Shown here: one piece after another, positions 54,093-64,000 of the stretch | Position numbering within the stretch: position 1 is the first letter of the stretch | Layout: each line of letters starts with the position of its first letter | Origin: Neostapfia colusana | Lineage: Eukaryota > Streptophyta > Magnoliopsida > Poales > Poaceae | Direction of reading: 5' to 3' | NCBI GenBank assembly: GCA_030760725.1 | Contig: JASWHV010000002.1 | Span: 65,031,900-65,095,899 of the forward strand | Length of the DNA stretch: 64,000 bases | Made by a program: the position numbers and the translations under genes | The notes under the pieces: generated by a model | Seen by the model: the letters and a program-made list of their open reading frames with translations, nothing else | What the model was told of the DNA's origin: nothing | Databases searched by the model: none

Positions 54093-57000
54093 TGACACAA
54101 CCCCACGGTCTTGTCGAGCCAGGATCACGCTGATGGATGCTGCGTTCCACAGCACCGGATAACACACATCAAAGGTACAAAGCGGAAGCAAAGTTTTATT
54201 ACATAAAAAGGTTTATGAACATTTGTACAACAAAATATGTTAAGTCTACACTCACGGGCGTAGACTACGCATTGAGTTCACGTTCAGCCCGTGAACGTGT
54301 CCCCGCTAGCACGCACACACTAACACAGCGGCGTGCATGACTCCGACTCGATGGGGTTCCCCTCCTGGGGTTCCGACTCCTCCTCGGGAGTCCCTTCCTC
54401 ATAGAACCCTGCAAAAGCTTCAAACACAAGCAGTGAGCACGAAGGCTCAGCAAGACTGACCCGTCTCTCCTATACATGGAACTTCTACATGATGGATGAT
54501 AGGTTATGAGATAAAGCAAGTTGCAAGGACTCGTCTAATTAGTGGAACCTTACTTTCAAGTTTTAGCAGCAGGATGTGAAGAACCTTACGCTAAGGCACA
54601 TGATAGAGCCGCAATCAAACAAGAAACACATTTCTCTCATGTACTTTTCCCAAAGTTGAAAAGAACTTTAGTTAGCTCTAAACTACAACAAATCATTAAC
54701 AATCAAAGTTCATCTTTCAATCAGCAACTTTTTAACACGTATCTAGCCTGTTCTTTCTACGTCACGGTACAGTGAACAAGTGGTACTCACTGACCGCGAG
54801 GGACGGCGATTATAATTGATTTACACCTGCAGGGTTACCCGAATAAACCGTCACGTACGCCCGTACTTGATGTTTCCTACAGCAACCATCACGGACGTTG
54901 TACGCAACCACCTTTCACCCGTCAGCCAAATATTGAACCGGTCCCATCATCCCGAGCAAGAGGTCTCTGCACGCGCATCTCAGTGCCGCCAGCCGATTTA
55001 CACCTCAAGCTCTCAACCTACCCTCTGAACGACGGGCAATGCCTTAATACCCAGCTACCCGAGTTACATCGGTTTCCCGGTTCCCGTATAGCCGGTAGGT
55101 CTTCGGTACTGTTCTAGCTTGTTCAACTGGCCCGCGCACGGCTCGGTACTCAATCGACACAAGGCAGACCCAATGACTCTGAAACTTTTACTGTGGTTTG
55201 GTTACAACCTAAGCAGAGACTTGGCCAAGTTTTAGTTGCACCAAAGCTCATTTGAGCTCTCCACAAATAATTATGTACATGAAGTTAATTGGACCTCTTA
55301 GGGTTTTCTAGGAATTTTCATGGAGCAAGCCATGCCTTTCTGAAAACTAGATTTTCAGAGGGTTCTAATGGAGTTGGTCTCACTTAATTTGAAGGTTCCT
55401 AGCTAAAGATATGAGCTAAACAATTTCAGAGAAATTCTGAAAATGTTTCTGAACATTTTCTATTTTCTCTGGAACAGTTTTATTAATCACACCATTAGGT
55501 GGAACAAATGAGCTCAAATGGATCTGAAAATTTTTATGGTAGCTCAAGGATATTTTGTTGAACATACCAGCAAAATTTCAGAATTTTCCTCCAAAGGATT
55601 CTACAGTTAAAATTCTAAACATTTTCAACTTTGAAGAATTAATTCTGGAGAAATAAGGATTTTCATGAAGCGAGACTTGATTTGCTGGAAAGTACGCAGA
55701 GAGAGGAATCCAACAAAATTTAGTTCACTCGATTCGGAGTTTCCTAGCCAAAGTTATGAGGTGAATGAAATTTGAAAATCGGGAAAAGTTTAAATCTGCA
55801 GGTGGGACCACGGTTACACGTGTTGGGCGCTGAGGCGATGGTACACCGGGGTCCATGGAATTTTGCACGCCAGCACACCGGATCCGAGCCACAGACTGAT
55901 CCCAGATTTAAAATCCGAGCCGCTGACACATGGGCCACCCGGCTTCGTCTACCTCCCGACTCCCGCGTTCGGCCGCCGCGACGCCTCGCCGGAGAGCTCG
56001 CCGGCAGTCTCTGTGGTACTCCAAACTTCATGATTCTAGCCGCCCCTGCCTAAATCCACTCGAGAAACATGATTCTGGGCTCAGTTCGTCATGAAAATAG
56101 CCGGCACACGGTCGGCGAGGAGCGGCAGCTTCGGAAGAACTTCGGCCGTGTCGGCCGACCTCCCTAGCACCCCAACCGACCGAGCAAACGTCCGGAAAGC
56201 ATCAGTGGTCCCTCAGGAACCTCGGCATGGGCTCGAAGCAGCTCAGGGGAGGTCCGAAGTAGGCTCCCACCGTGTGCCCGATGCTTCCCGCAGGATCCGC
56301 CGTCGGCAAGCTTCGAAATACGCCGGGTACAGGGGTTCACAGGCTAAGGGTTGTGAAGGAAACTTGTGCGCTACCAAGTCTAGTCTGTGTAGTAACGGAT
56401 TGAGACTCTCTAACCCTTCCTAGACCGTGAATTTGACAGAACCGCACCTGAAGGTCGGTCTGTACCAAGAAAGAGGAAAACTGGAAATTCATCGCCGGCG
56501 ATCAAGCCCTCGGGCTGGGGCTCGGGGGTGAGCTTCACCGTTCCCTAATGTGTCTAGGGATGCCTTAGCTCGGGCGCAACAGCCACCCGGTTGGGCTGTC
56601 CACGGGAGCCCGAAGTGCGGCGGATTTAGGTCATTGAAAGGAACTCTTGGTATAGCCGAGATCACCTGAGTTCAGCCGATTTCTAGCGACGGGGAGGGAG
56701 GAGGAGAGTCCTTAGTACCTTATTGTAGATTTGGAAGGAGGGAGAGGCTATGATCACGGCTCTCCGATCAGTTCCGAGCGATCAGCAGTGAGGCGGCGTT
56801 TCTTGCGTGGGGAAGCAGAAAGGTGAGGGGTTTCTGCCCCTGATCAGGTCGGCCGCATGGATAAGTAAGCCGCGAGGCGGTTCAGCGGGTCGGGGCGGCA
56901 AGCAGCTGCTGTCCCTATCGCACCTTCACCATGGCGGCTGCTCGGTCCGGCGCAAGAACCCGAGTGCGGTCTTCAGTCGGCTGAATTCTCTCTAGTGGCT

Positions 57001-57617
57001 GACATGTGGGTCCCCTTTTCCTTTTAACCTCTAAACTTAACTCTCTATTACTGTTGTAGACAGTAATCCCCACAATAACCACGGGGATTTGAATTATCTA
57101 CCCCTGAGCCATTTGAATTGGTTAGAATTCAAATTGGATTTGGTTTGACTAAGTTTTCAGCAATTATTCAGTTTGTAATTCAAATAAAGTTTGAATTTTC
57201 TAAACTTAGCTCATGTCAAGATCAACTCCAAATGGAGTGAAAATTGGTGTGTGAGCTCACAAAAATGTGCTGAGTAAGAATATGCCTCCCACTTTTGAAT
57301 TCATGGGATAAAAACAGTTTGAATTTGAGTTCAAACCACCCTCTTTCTAGCTATACCCAAAAGGACCTCAAAAAGGTTTTGAATTTGGGTGAAACTTAGC
57401 ATGGACATTCCTAGCAAGGTGTAGGAGTTTTCCAAATGTCCAGCTCCTATATGATGTATGTGGGAAATGCCACTTTTGCATTTTGTGAGTTTATTCTCTA
57501 ATGAGCATGTTGATGGTGGTTACTTGCTCTTCAAAGGTGTTCATCAACTTTCTTCAAATGAGGTGTGTGTGTGGTGATGAACACTTCAAATATGTGTCAA
57601 AAAATGAGGCCTTTACA
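54093..57617 (-). repeat. 3' LTR of element C, with an internal deletion
   Basis: 3525 bp, TGACACAACC...GGCCTTTACA. Relative to H, about 490 bases are missing at about 55165 (H 34637 to 35128). The GC-rich block at 55780-56950 matches B's LTR. Short open frames here, such as 56091-56423, sit in GC-rich LTR sequence and do not look like genes. Confidence 0.87.
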
Positions 57618-57630
57618 TTCCTCCCACCTT
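57618..57630 (-). other. Polypurine tract of element C
   Basis: Minus strand AAGGTGGGAGGAA next to the LTR. Confidence 0.82.
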
Positions 57631-57635
57631 AAAAG

Positions 57636-57652
57636 AATCTCGTCCCGAGATT
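57636..57652. repeat. Inverted repeat beside C's polypurine tract
   Basis: Perfect 7-base arms AATCTCG / CGAGATT with a 3-base loop, at the same place as in A. Confidence 0.7.
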
Positions 57653-58865
57653 ATAAGGTGAAAATGAGAGAGAGGACGGTGGAAAACTTCCGGATATGCG
57701 ACATGAAAAAGTGGGTAGTTAGCGCGAAGGAAGCCTTCGCTCTCCCATCTCGCCTTGTCCACGGAGTGATTACTCCACAGAACTTTGTAGAACCACAACG
57801 TATGGTTGCGTGTGGTTCAGGACTTTTCATCTATAATCTGAACCGGTTCCTCCCGATACGTGAGATCCGGTTGCAGTTCTTCAATATCCTCCAGCTGAAC
57901 GGTAGTTGATATCTTGAGACACTTCCTCAGCTGGGAAATGTGAAAGACGTCGTGTACACCGGAAAGTGCTTCTGGTAATTTCAACCGGTATGCTACTGAT
58001 CCACATGTTTCTATAATCTGGAATGGACCGATGAATCGGGGTGCCAACTTTCCCCTCACCCCGAATCTGTTCACGCCCTTCATTGGAGACACACGCAGGT
58101 ATTCTTGATCCCTGACTTCGAACTGTAATGGGCGTCTTCTCCGGTCTGCATACTGTTTCTGTCGGGATTGGGCGTCTTTTAGGTTCACTTGAATCAGCCG
58201 AACCTTCTCCTCCGCGTTGTTGACAAGATTAATCCCGAAAGTAACCCTTTTGCCAGACTCACACCAATTCAATGGTGTGCGGCATTTTCTCCCATATAGC
58301 GCCTCGTAAGGCGCCATCTTGATGCTTGCTTGGTACCCATTGTTGTACGAGAACTCGGCTAACAGCAAGGATCATCCCAATTCTTGCCGTGGTTGATAGC
58401 GCAAGCTCGTAGCATGTTCTCTAGAATCTAATTTATCCGCTCGGTTTGCCCATCCATCTGCGGGTGGTATGCTGAACTACGGATCTGTTTCGTCCCCAAC
58501 GCAGCGTGTAGCTGCTCCCAAAAATGGGACACAAATAAAGTGCCCCGATCCGATATGACGGTACGGGGTACGCCGTACAAGCATAGGATCCATAAGATAT
58601 ACAGTTCAGCGTACTTATTGGCGTTGTAGTTGGTGTTGACCGGGATGAAATGGGCAACTTTAGTGAGCCGGTCGATGATCACCCACACAGAATCATGTTT
58701 TTGAAAGGTGGAGGGTAGACCAACGATGAAGTCCATGCTCACGTCCTCCCACTTCCAGGCAGGAACGCCCAGTGGTTGTAGCAGTCCCGGTTTCCGCATA
58801 TGATCTGCCTTCACCCTTCGACATGTATCACACTCGGACACGTACTTGGCGATCTCCCGCTTCAT
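57653..58865 (-). pseudogene. Integrase with chromodomain-like tail of element C (broken)
   Basis: 58428-58865 holds the end of the zinc module (CDTCRRVKADH) and the core with SMDFIVGLPS, VISDRGTLF and MDGQTERIN, so the three catalytic acids are kept. A TGG-to-TGA stop just upstream (about 58870) cuts the zinc module, and a CAG-to-TAG stop follows ERIN. A frameshift near 58,370-58,400 leads to 57817-58368 (MAPYEALYGRKCRTPLNW, GPFQIIETCGSVAYRLKLP, FHISQLRKCLK). A further stop precedes the chromodomain-like end (YKVLWSNHSVDKARWESEG). Confidence 0.87.
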
Positions 58866-58874
58866 CCGTGTCCA

Positions 58875-60652
58875 TCAAAACTTGCTTCTGAGTTCTTGAT
58901 ACATTTTGTTGCTGCTGGGATGAATAGAAAATTTTGACAAGTGAGCCTCATCAAAAATTTTCCTCAGTAACTCCGGGTTACGTGGTACGACGATCCGGTC
59001 CTTGAACCATAGGACGCCGTCTCCATCTTTCCGGAAACATTTCAGCTCCCCACTGTCTATACGTCTCCGCAAATGCGACATGCCCTTGTCATGTTTCTGA
59101 GCAGCGGCGATCTCTTCACGGATGGTGGGGATTAAAGCTAAGTTGTAGAGAGCTCCATGTGGAATCACATGCAGTGGTGGTTCGCTTTCTTCCAACGGTG
59201 TGATGGTCAGATTGTTGACGTGTGACTTGCGACTCAGCGCATCCGCCACTACGTTTGCTTTGCTGGGGTGATAATGGATCTCTATTTCATAATCCTTTAT
59301 CAAGTCTAACCATATTCGCGGCCTCATGTTCAGCTCCTTCTGAGTGAATATGTACTTTAGGCTTTTGTGGTCGGTATATAAATGTACGAGGTTACCGAGT
59401 AGGTAGTGCCTCCACATTTTAAGTGCAAGTACCACGGAAGCGAGCTCCAAGTTGTGAGTTGGATAATTCTGCTCATGGTTTCTAAGCTGCCGTGACCCAT
59501 ACGCGACCACTCTTCGGTATTGCATCAGCACACATCCGAGCCCAATGCCGGATGCATCGCAGTACACATCGAACGGTTTTGTTGTGTCTGGCTGCGCCAA
59601 AACCGGTGCTGATGTTAGGTGCTTGACTAAAGCCTTGAATTCTCCTTCACATGCTGGACTCCAAACATATTTGGTAGCCTTCTTTAGCAGCTCTGTCATA
59701 GGCTTGGCAATCTTCGAGAAGTTTGGAATGAACCTCCGATAATATCCCGCGAGTCTGAGGAAACTCCGTACCTCGTGAACAGTTCTCGGGGATTTCCAAT
59801 TCAGCAGTTGTGTGATCTTGCTCGGGTCTACAGCGATGCCCTTCCTGAGATGATATGCCCGAGAAAAGGCACTTGCGATATCCAGAATTCGCATTTGCTG
59901 AATTTTGCGTATAGCTTTTGATCCCGCAGCCATTGCAAGACTATACGTAGATGCTTCTTGTGATCTTCCTCCGACTTGGAATATACCAGTATGTCGTCGA
60001 TGAAGACCACGACAAACTATTCCAGCTCCGGCATGAATACCGAGTTCATCAAATACATGAAGTGAGCTGGAGCATTGGTGAGGCCGAAGGACATGACCAG
60101 GTACTCATAAAGTCCGTACCTCGTCGAGAAAGCCGTCTTCGGAATATCCTCAGCCCGTATCTTAATCTCATGGTACCCGGATCTTAAGTCCATCTTGGAA
60201 AAGATCTTTGCTTCGACAAACTGATCAAACAACATGTCGATCCGTGGCAACGGGTACTTGTTCTTGATGGTTACGGCGTTTAATTGACGATAGTCCACGC
60301 AAAGCCGCAATGTCTCATCCTTCTTCTTCACAAATAATGCCGAACAGCCCCATGGCGAGGAGCTCGGCCTAATAAAACCCTTCTCCAGCAGGTCCGTTAG
60401 CTGGGTCTTCAGTTCAGCCAACTCCTTGGGCGCCATCTTGTACGGCCTTCGGGATATTTGCATGCTTCCCGGTGCAAGTTCAATCTTGAACTCCACCTCT
60501 CTATCGGGCGGCATCCCCGGTAAATCATCCAGGAACACGTCAGGGAACCCTCGGACCACTGGATTATCTTCCAATCTGGTAGTTGTGGACTGATAGATAC
60601 TTGGAAGTTTTATTTCTGGACTGTCCGGAAATAAGGAGTGAGTTCCGTGCAC
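58875..60652 (-). pseudogene. Reverse transcriptase and RNase H of element C (broken)
   Basis: 60017-60652 has LPGMPPDREVEFKIELAPGS, SSSPWGCSALFVKKKDETLR, CVDYRQLNAVTIKNKYPLPRI and MSFGLTNAPAHFM, then a CAG-to-TAG stop (after PELE) just before the catalytic FIDDILVYS. A one-base shift near 59,840 moves to 58875-59933, with RT connection (LAGYYRRFIPNFSKI) and RNase H (YCDASGIGLGCVLMQ, LELASVVLALKMW, YTDHKSLKYIF), all acids kept. Confidence 0.88.
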
Positions 60653-60661
60653 TTCTGAGTT

Positions 60662-61480
60662 CTAGTGCACGATTCGAAGGACGGTATCTAAAACAGCGCC
60701 GTGGCGGGTTAACCACGACATCCCTAACATGACATCAACCTTTTGTCCCTCTAAGACTATGAGAGACGTAGGGTATACTCTACCCTCTAAGCATAATGGT
60801 TCTTTGGAAACAATTACGCTTGCTGAAATCTTCCCACCCGGTGAACAAATCAAATATGGACTATCGGTGGGTAGTATTTGCAAGCTGTGTTTAGCAATGA
60901 AAGCTTGGCTAATAAAATTGTGCGTGGCGCCTGAATCAAACAATACTATGGCGGGATGCTGGTGGAGTTGGAACATAGCCGCAAGGATTGGCTCACCCTC
61001 CGGCACATCCTCTATGGCCAGTTGGTGGACGGTGCTGGGCCTAGGGTTTGCCCGCCGCGCATTAGAAGGTTTCGGGGGCTGATTCCTCCCCGGAAGTTGT
61101 GGTGCAACTCCGCCGCCTTGTCTCTCCAGACAACTGCTGGCGAAGTGTCCTCGACGACCACATTGGTACCATTTGGCCACTGCTTGTCCGGTGCTTGGGG
61201 GACGAAAGCCCCGTGTGCGCTGCTGAGGTGCATACGCACACGGCATCGCCCGTTGCTTCTGTTGTTGCTGCGGAGGTGGTGCTGGCAGGGCCAGCCTGAA
61301 TGCCGGTGACGAATACGGCCGACTGCGGGATGGCATCAACCGCTGTAGTGGCTGCTAGCGTGGTCCTGATGGTGGGCGATTCACCATCGGAAATTTTTGA
61401 GAAGGATCGCCTCCTTCTCCGCTGCTTTGCGGCGTGCTTCGCTTTCTTTCCGCCGCCGCTAACTCCTTACCGGAGTCCTC
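60662..61480 (-). pseudogene. Gag C-terminus and protease of element C
   Basis: Contains a P/Q-rich linker, a zinc knuckle CYQ-type remnant reading WYQCGRRGHFASSC (first Cys lost to Trp-Tyr context, so the knuckle is altered), and an intact protease motif LFDSGATHNFIS plus MLGMSWLTRHGAVLD. It ends at a TAG after RIVH, in the same frame as RT, so one stop separates protease from RT. Homologous to E's remnant at 1-1003. Confidence 0.84.
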
Positions 61481-62245
61481 CTAAACAATCGCAGCATCAA
61501 TTATGTCATTGAGGCTGCCGCGATTGAACATCGCCAGTTTGTCCTTCAGGAGCGGATTAAGCCCCTGGTAGAAGTGATGCTGCCGCCTCTCATCAGTATC
61601 GGCGTGATACGACGCGTAGAGCGCGAGATCATTGGACGCCCTAGAGTATTCAAATGCGTTCCGGCTCCCTTGTTGCAGGCGTAAGAACTCCTGCGTCTTC
61701 CTCTTCATGAGACCTGGCGGTATATGATAGGCTCTCAAGGCCGTCCAGAACTCCGCCCAGGTCATAACTCGGTCGGTGGGCTGTGAAGCACAGTAGTTTG
61801 CCCACCATGCGCTCGCGGACCCCTGGAGCTGCTGGACCGCGAACTGAGTCTTGCGCTGCTCACTCACTTGGAGCAGCCCGAACTTCATCTCCATTGTGCG
61901 GAGCCAGTTGTCCGCATCGAGGGGTTCATCCGCCCTTGAGAATACCGGGGGATGAGTTGCTAGAAAGTCGGAGTAGGAGCTCTGTTGACGCTCCTCACGA
62001 TCATGACGCCTCTCTGGTCGAGACGTATTTGCAATAAGGGTCTGCAGCAACTCCGTGTGCTGCTGATGAGAACCCGCCATTGCCGCAACGATGTCGGCCA
62101 ATGTAACCGTTGGCGGTGGCGGTGTTTGTTGTTGCTATTGCTGCTGTTGCTGTTGCTGTCCTGAGGAGTCCTCGGGAGGCTTCTGGGAGGTTTCTCCCCC
62201 TTGACTAGAATCCCCAACGTCTGGGTTGCCACGAGTACGAGTCAT
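61481..62245 (-). pseudogene. Gag of element C (two stops)
   Basis: The ATG at 62245 lies one base after TTTAAATTTCAG. The N-terminus MTRTRGNPDVGDSSQGG is followed by a poly-Gln tract in which one CAG/CAA has become TAG (about 62140). The capsid then reads on: LADIVAAMAGSHQQHTELLQ, ATHPPVFSRADEPLDADNWL, SASAWWANYCASQPTDRVM, AFEYSRASNDLALYASYH, LNPLLKDKLAMFNRG. A TAG after AAIV at 61481 ends the frame, where E continues with QEDSGKEL. Confidence 0.85.
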
Positions 62246-62516
62246 TCTGAAATTTAAAATAGCAGCGATCAGCACATGTCATACTTAAAAATTCCATATG
62301 AAACAGTAGGTATTGAAGTGACGCATGAATAACTTGCACAACATTCACATATATTGATAAAGCGTAAACTTTATACAAGATACAATATTCTCAGGTCTCC
62401 CAGAAGTCGTGCTCATGTCGTCACTACCTATACATACGCTACTGCCTACACGACATGTCACTGGCCTACACGACATGCACACTATTCCAGTTGCCCTACC
62501 TGGCAATGGTAACCTC
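62246..62516 (-). other. Spacer between pre-gag ORF and gag in element C
   Basis: About 270 bases, no open frame of note. It carries two copies of CTACACGACATG-type sequence near 62446-62480 (direct repeat: CTACACGACATGTCACTGGC and CTACACGACATGCACAC). Confidence 0.55.
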
Positions 62517-63459
62517 CTACTCGGAGTAGAACTCGACCTCCTGTGGGTCGTCCTCCTCCGGTACCTCTGCTGGTGGCTCTGGATCTACAACCTCCTCTCT
62601 CATCTAAGGTTCTCCCATTGCCGGAAGACCGAAGACCACCAGGATGCCCAATACCGGAGGTAAGAGGTCCTGCAACGCGTGCACCTCGTCCATGGCCTGG
62701 TTGTAGTCTTCTTCCCAGCCTTGCACTTCCTCAATAGCGTCGTCCCACTCTTGAGTAAGGACCTCGTTCTGCTGGGTTAGAGCCTGCACCTGTTCTTGCA
62801 ATGCCGCGATGTCAACACGGCTTTTCTTCTTCGCCTTCTTCAGACGATGGAACTGATTATGCTGTTCGTTCAGTCGCTTAATTGTCGGAAGGAGCACATT
62901 GCGGAGTGCTCTGTGAGCACTCTCAAACGGTCTCCATGTCTAGTGCTCTCCCTGATCTTTGCAGCAAGACAATCCATGTGATCAGCTTGGCTGTTCATCA
63001 GGGCCTTTCCTGCTTTCAATTGGAGGCTGAGGTTCGCCTCCGCGGGGTTGTACCTTGGACATCCCGGATCGGTTGCCTCCATGTACCTCCCTTCCCACAC
63101 ATTATGAGCCCATCCCTCCACCGGAACGAGCGTGTATGGAGTGCTCTCCATAGCTCTCACGTGTAGTTGGCAGAAATGCGACATGGTGTCACGGGCTGCC
63201 ACTTGCCACATTCCCTCTGGTTGTCTACCTCTCACCATAATGGTGAACGGCGCCCAACCGGGTGGCATAGGTCCTGCAGGAACCTCGACATGGATTGTCC
63301 ACGTCTTGTTCCCCTCCTCGCATTCTTCCTTGGCGAAGTACTGCGGCATCTGGTTGTACCGAAATATTGAAGCATCTGCCTCAATACTTCCGGATAGCCG
63401 CTGTGGTGAGAACAGTGGGACATCACCCACCCGTTTTCCAACTGTCTATCCGCTGTCAT
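62517..63459 (-). pseudogene. Pre-gag ORF (ORF0) of element C, two frameshifts
   Basis: Homologous to B's ORF at 32523-33485. The ATG at 63459 directly follows TTTTTACAG. The N-terminus (ADRQLENGWVMSHCSHHSGY) shifts frame near 63,350, and the middle part (63,350-62,890: VEVPAGPMPPGWAPFTIMV, MWQVAARDTMSHFCQLHVR) shifts again near 62,880. The coiled coil (LNEQHNQFHRLKKAKKKSR, LQEQVQALTQQNEVLTQ) follows, then a stop after the MGEP residues, and the acidic tail ends QEVEFYSE at 62519. Conservation of motif order with B identifies the protein. Unknown function; no recognised domain. Confidence 0.75.
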
Positions 63460-64000
63460 CTGTAAAAACATATTTGAGAAATGTAAAATAATTATTTCAA
63501 CAGTAAACTATTGAGTTATGACATAATACATGTCATTGACCTCTTAAAACTTGGAAACCTAGTTCAAATTTAAACAAATTTGACTGCTGATCTGCTGTCC
63601 CATATGACAGCCCGGACCAGTTTCCATTTCAACCTGATTTAGACCATACTAAAGGCAAAACCAATTCTGGAGCTCAACATCAAAGTTGAAGTTAACTTCA
63701 ATATAATTCCAGAAAGTATTTTCTTGGCCAAAGATTTGTCCTGGTTCAAATGTTATGAGATGCCAGAGTTAATAGAATTTCTGGAGAAAATTGGACAGCA
63801 CCTCCCTGCTTTAGGTACCGATTTGATCCAAGAATTCCAGTAAATTCTACTCCCAATCTGACAAAACTTTCTGTTACAAAGTTGTAACCCATCTTTTAAA
63901 CTTTTCAGAACTATCTCATTTTCTATTTTTAGATTTTTATGCAGGAAGTTATGCTCGATTTACAGAGAGTTTACAGAGAGTGTTTGCTCTGCCCTGTTTT
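63460..64000 (-). other. Leader of element C, runs off the window
   Basis: Non-coding, homologous to B's leader at 31960-32520. It ends at the window edge before the primer site. No gene seen. Confidence 0.55.

Larger units (their letters stand above)
54093..64000 (-). mobile_element. Element C: Tekay-like gypsy retrotransposon with pre-gag ORF, 3' LTR to leader
   Basis: 3' LTR at 54093-57617, polypurine tract, then integrase, RNase H, RT, protease, gag, pre-gag ORF and leader in order up the minus strand to the window edge. Its primer site and 5' LTR are outside the window. It matches B in leader, pre-gag ORF and LTR GC-rich block. Gag-pol carries at least six in-frame stops and two or more frameshifts. 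Confidence 0.85.

Noticed and set aside
57061..57600. AT-rich stretches near LTR ends as MITEs
   Set aside because: The same sequence is in H (36900-37420) and E/B as ordinary LTR sequence; no terminal inverted repeats or target duplication are seen.
54093..57617. 54093-57617 as the 5' LTR of element G
   Set aside because: No primer site lies to its left, and G's leader stops about 200 bases short of where one should be. A polypurine tract lies to its right, so it is the 3' LTR of C.

Overview
This window is plant repetitive DNA, almost certainly from a large grass (Poaceae) genome. I found no host gene, rRNA, tRNA or CRISPR array. All 64 kb can be assigned to eight LTR retrotransposons nested inside one another. 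The grass call rests on the element types (SIRE/Maximus-like copia; Tekay/Del-like gypsy with 3.4-3.9 kb LTRs and an extra ORF before gag) and on GC-rich LTR blocks with grass-like wording. Genus cannot be told.

Layout, using private labels. E (1-3602, minus strand) is a truncated Tekay-like gypsy element whose LTR is interrupted by B. B (plus strand, from 3603) is a related element. Its 5' LTR (3603-5716 and 16542-18346) is split by D, a SIRE-like copia element (5717-16536, minus). Its leader is split by A, a second gypsy family (18993-31658, minus). After its pre-gag ORF (32523-33485), B is cut by H (33553-37486, minus). Only H's 3' LTR and about 60 internal bases are visible before G begins. 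G (37487-54092, minus) is a gypsy element whose 3' LTR is split by F, a young copia element (37710-44505, minus), and whose leader is cut by C (54093-64000+, minus). The order of insertion is therefore E, then B, then D, A and H in B, then G in H, then F and C in G. The missing halves of E, B, H, G and C should lie to the right of the window. D, A and F are complete, each with a perfect 5-bp target-site duplication (aggag, cccca, aaggt).

How the genes would work: each element codes for Gag (capsid, zinc knuckle) and Pol (protease, reverse transcriptase, RNase H, integrase). The gypsy integrases end in a chromodomain-like tail. Primer sites match initiator tRNA-Met. Nearly all coding regions are broken by stops and frameshifts. 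F is the exception: its LTRs differ at 2 of 430 positions and its pol is open with all catalytic residues present, but its gag is internally deleted and frameshifted. D also has a third ORF after pol.

The most interesting signals are: (1) extra ORFs upstream of gag in B, C and, unrelated in sequence, A, each with a coiled coil and an acidic C-terminus; (2) a 3' splice-acceptor-like sequence ending in AG at, or 1-3 bases before, the ATG of every pre-gag ORF and gag start I could read (six of six), suggesting separate spliced mRNAs; (3) a repeated palindrome CGGACTAGTCCG in D's LTRs and post-pol region; (4) a small inverted repeat beside the polypurine tract shared by two gypsy families; (5) all seven nested insertions falling outside the host element's protein-coding core.
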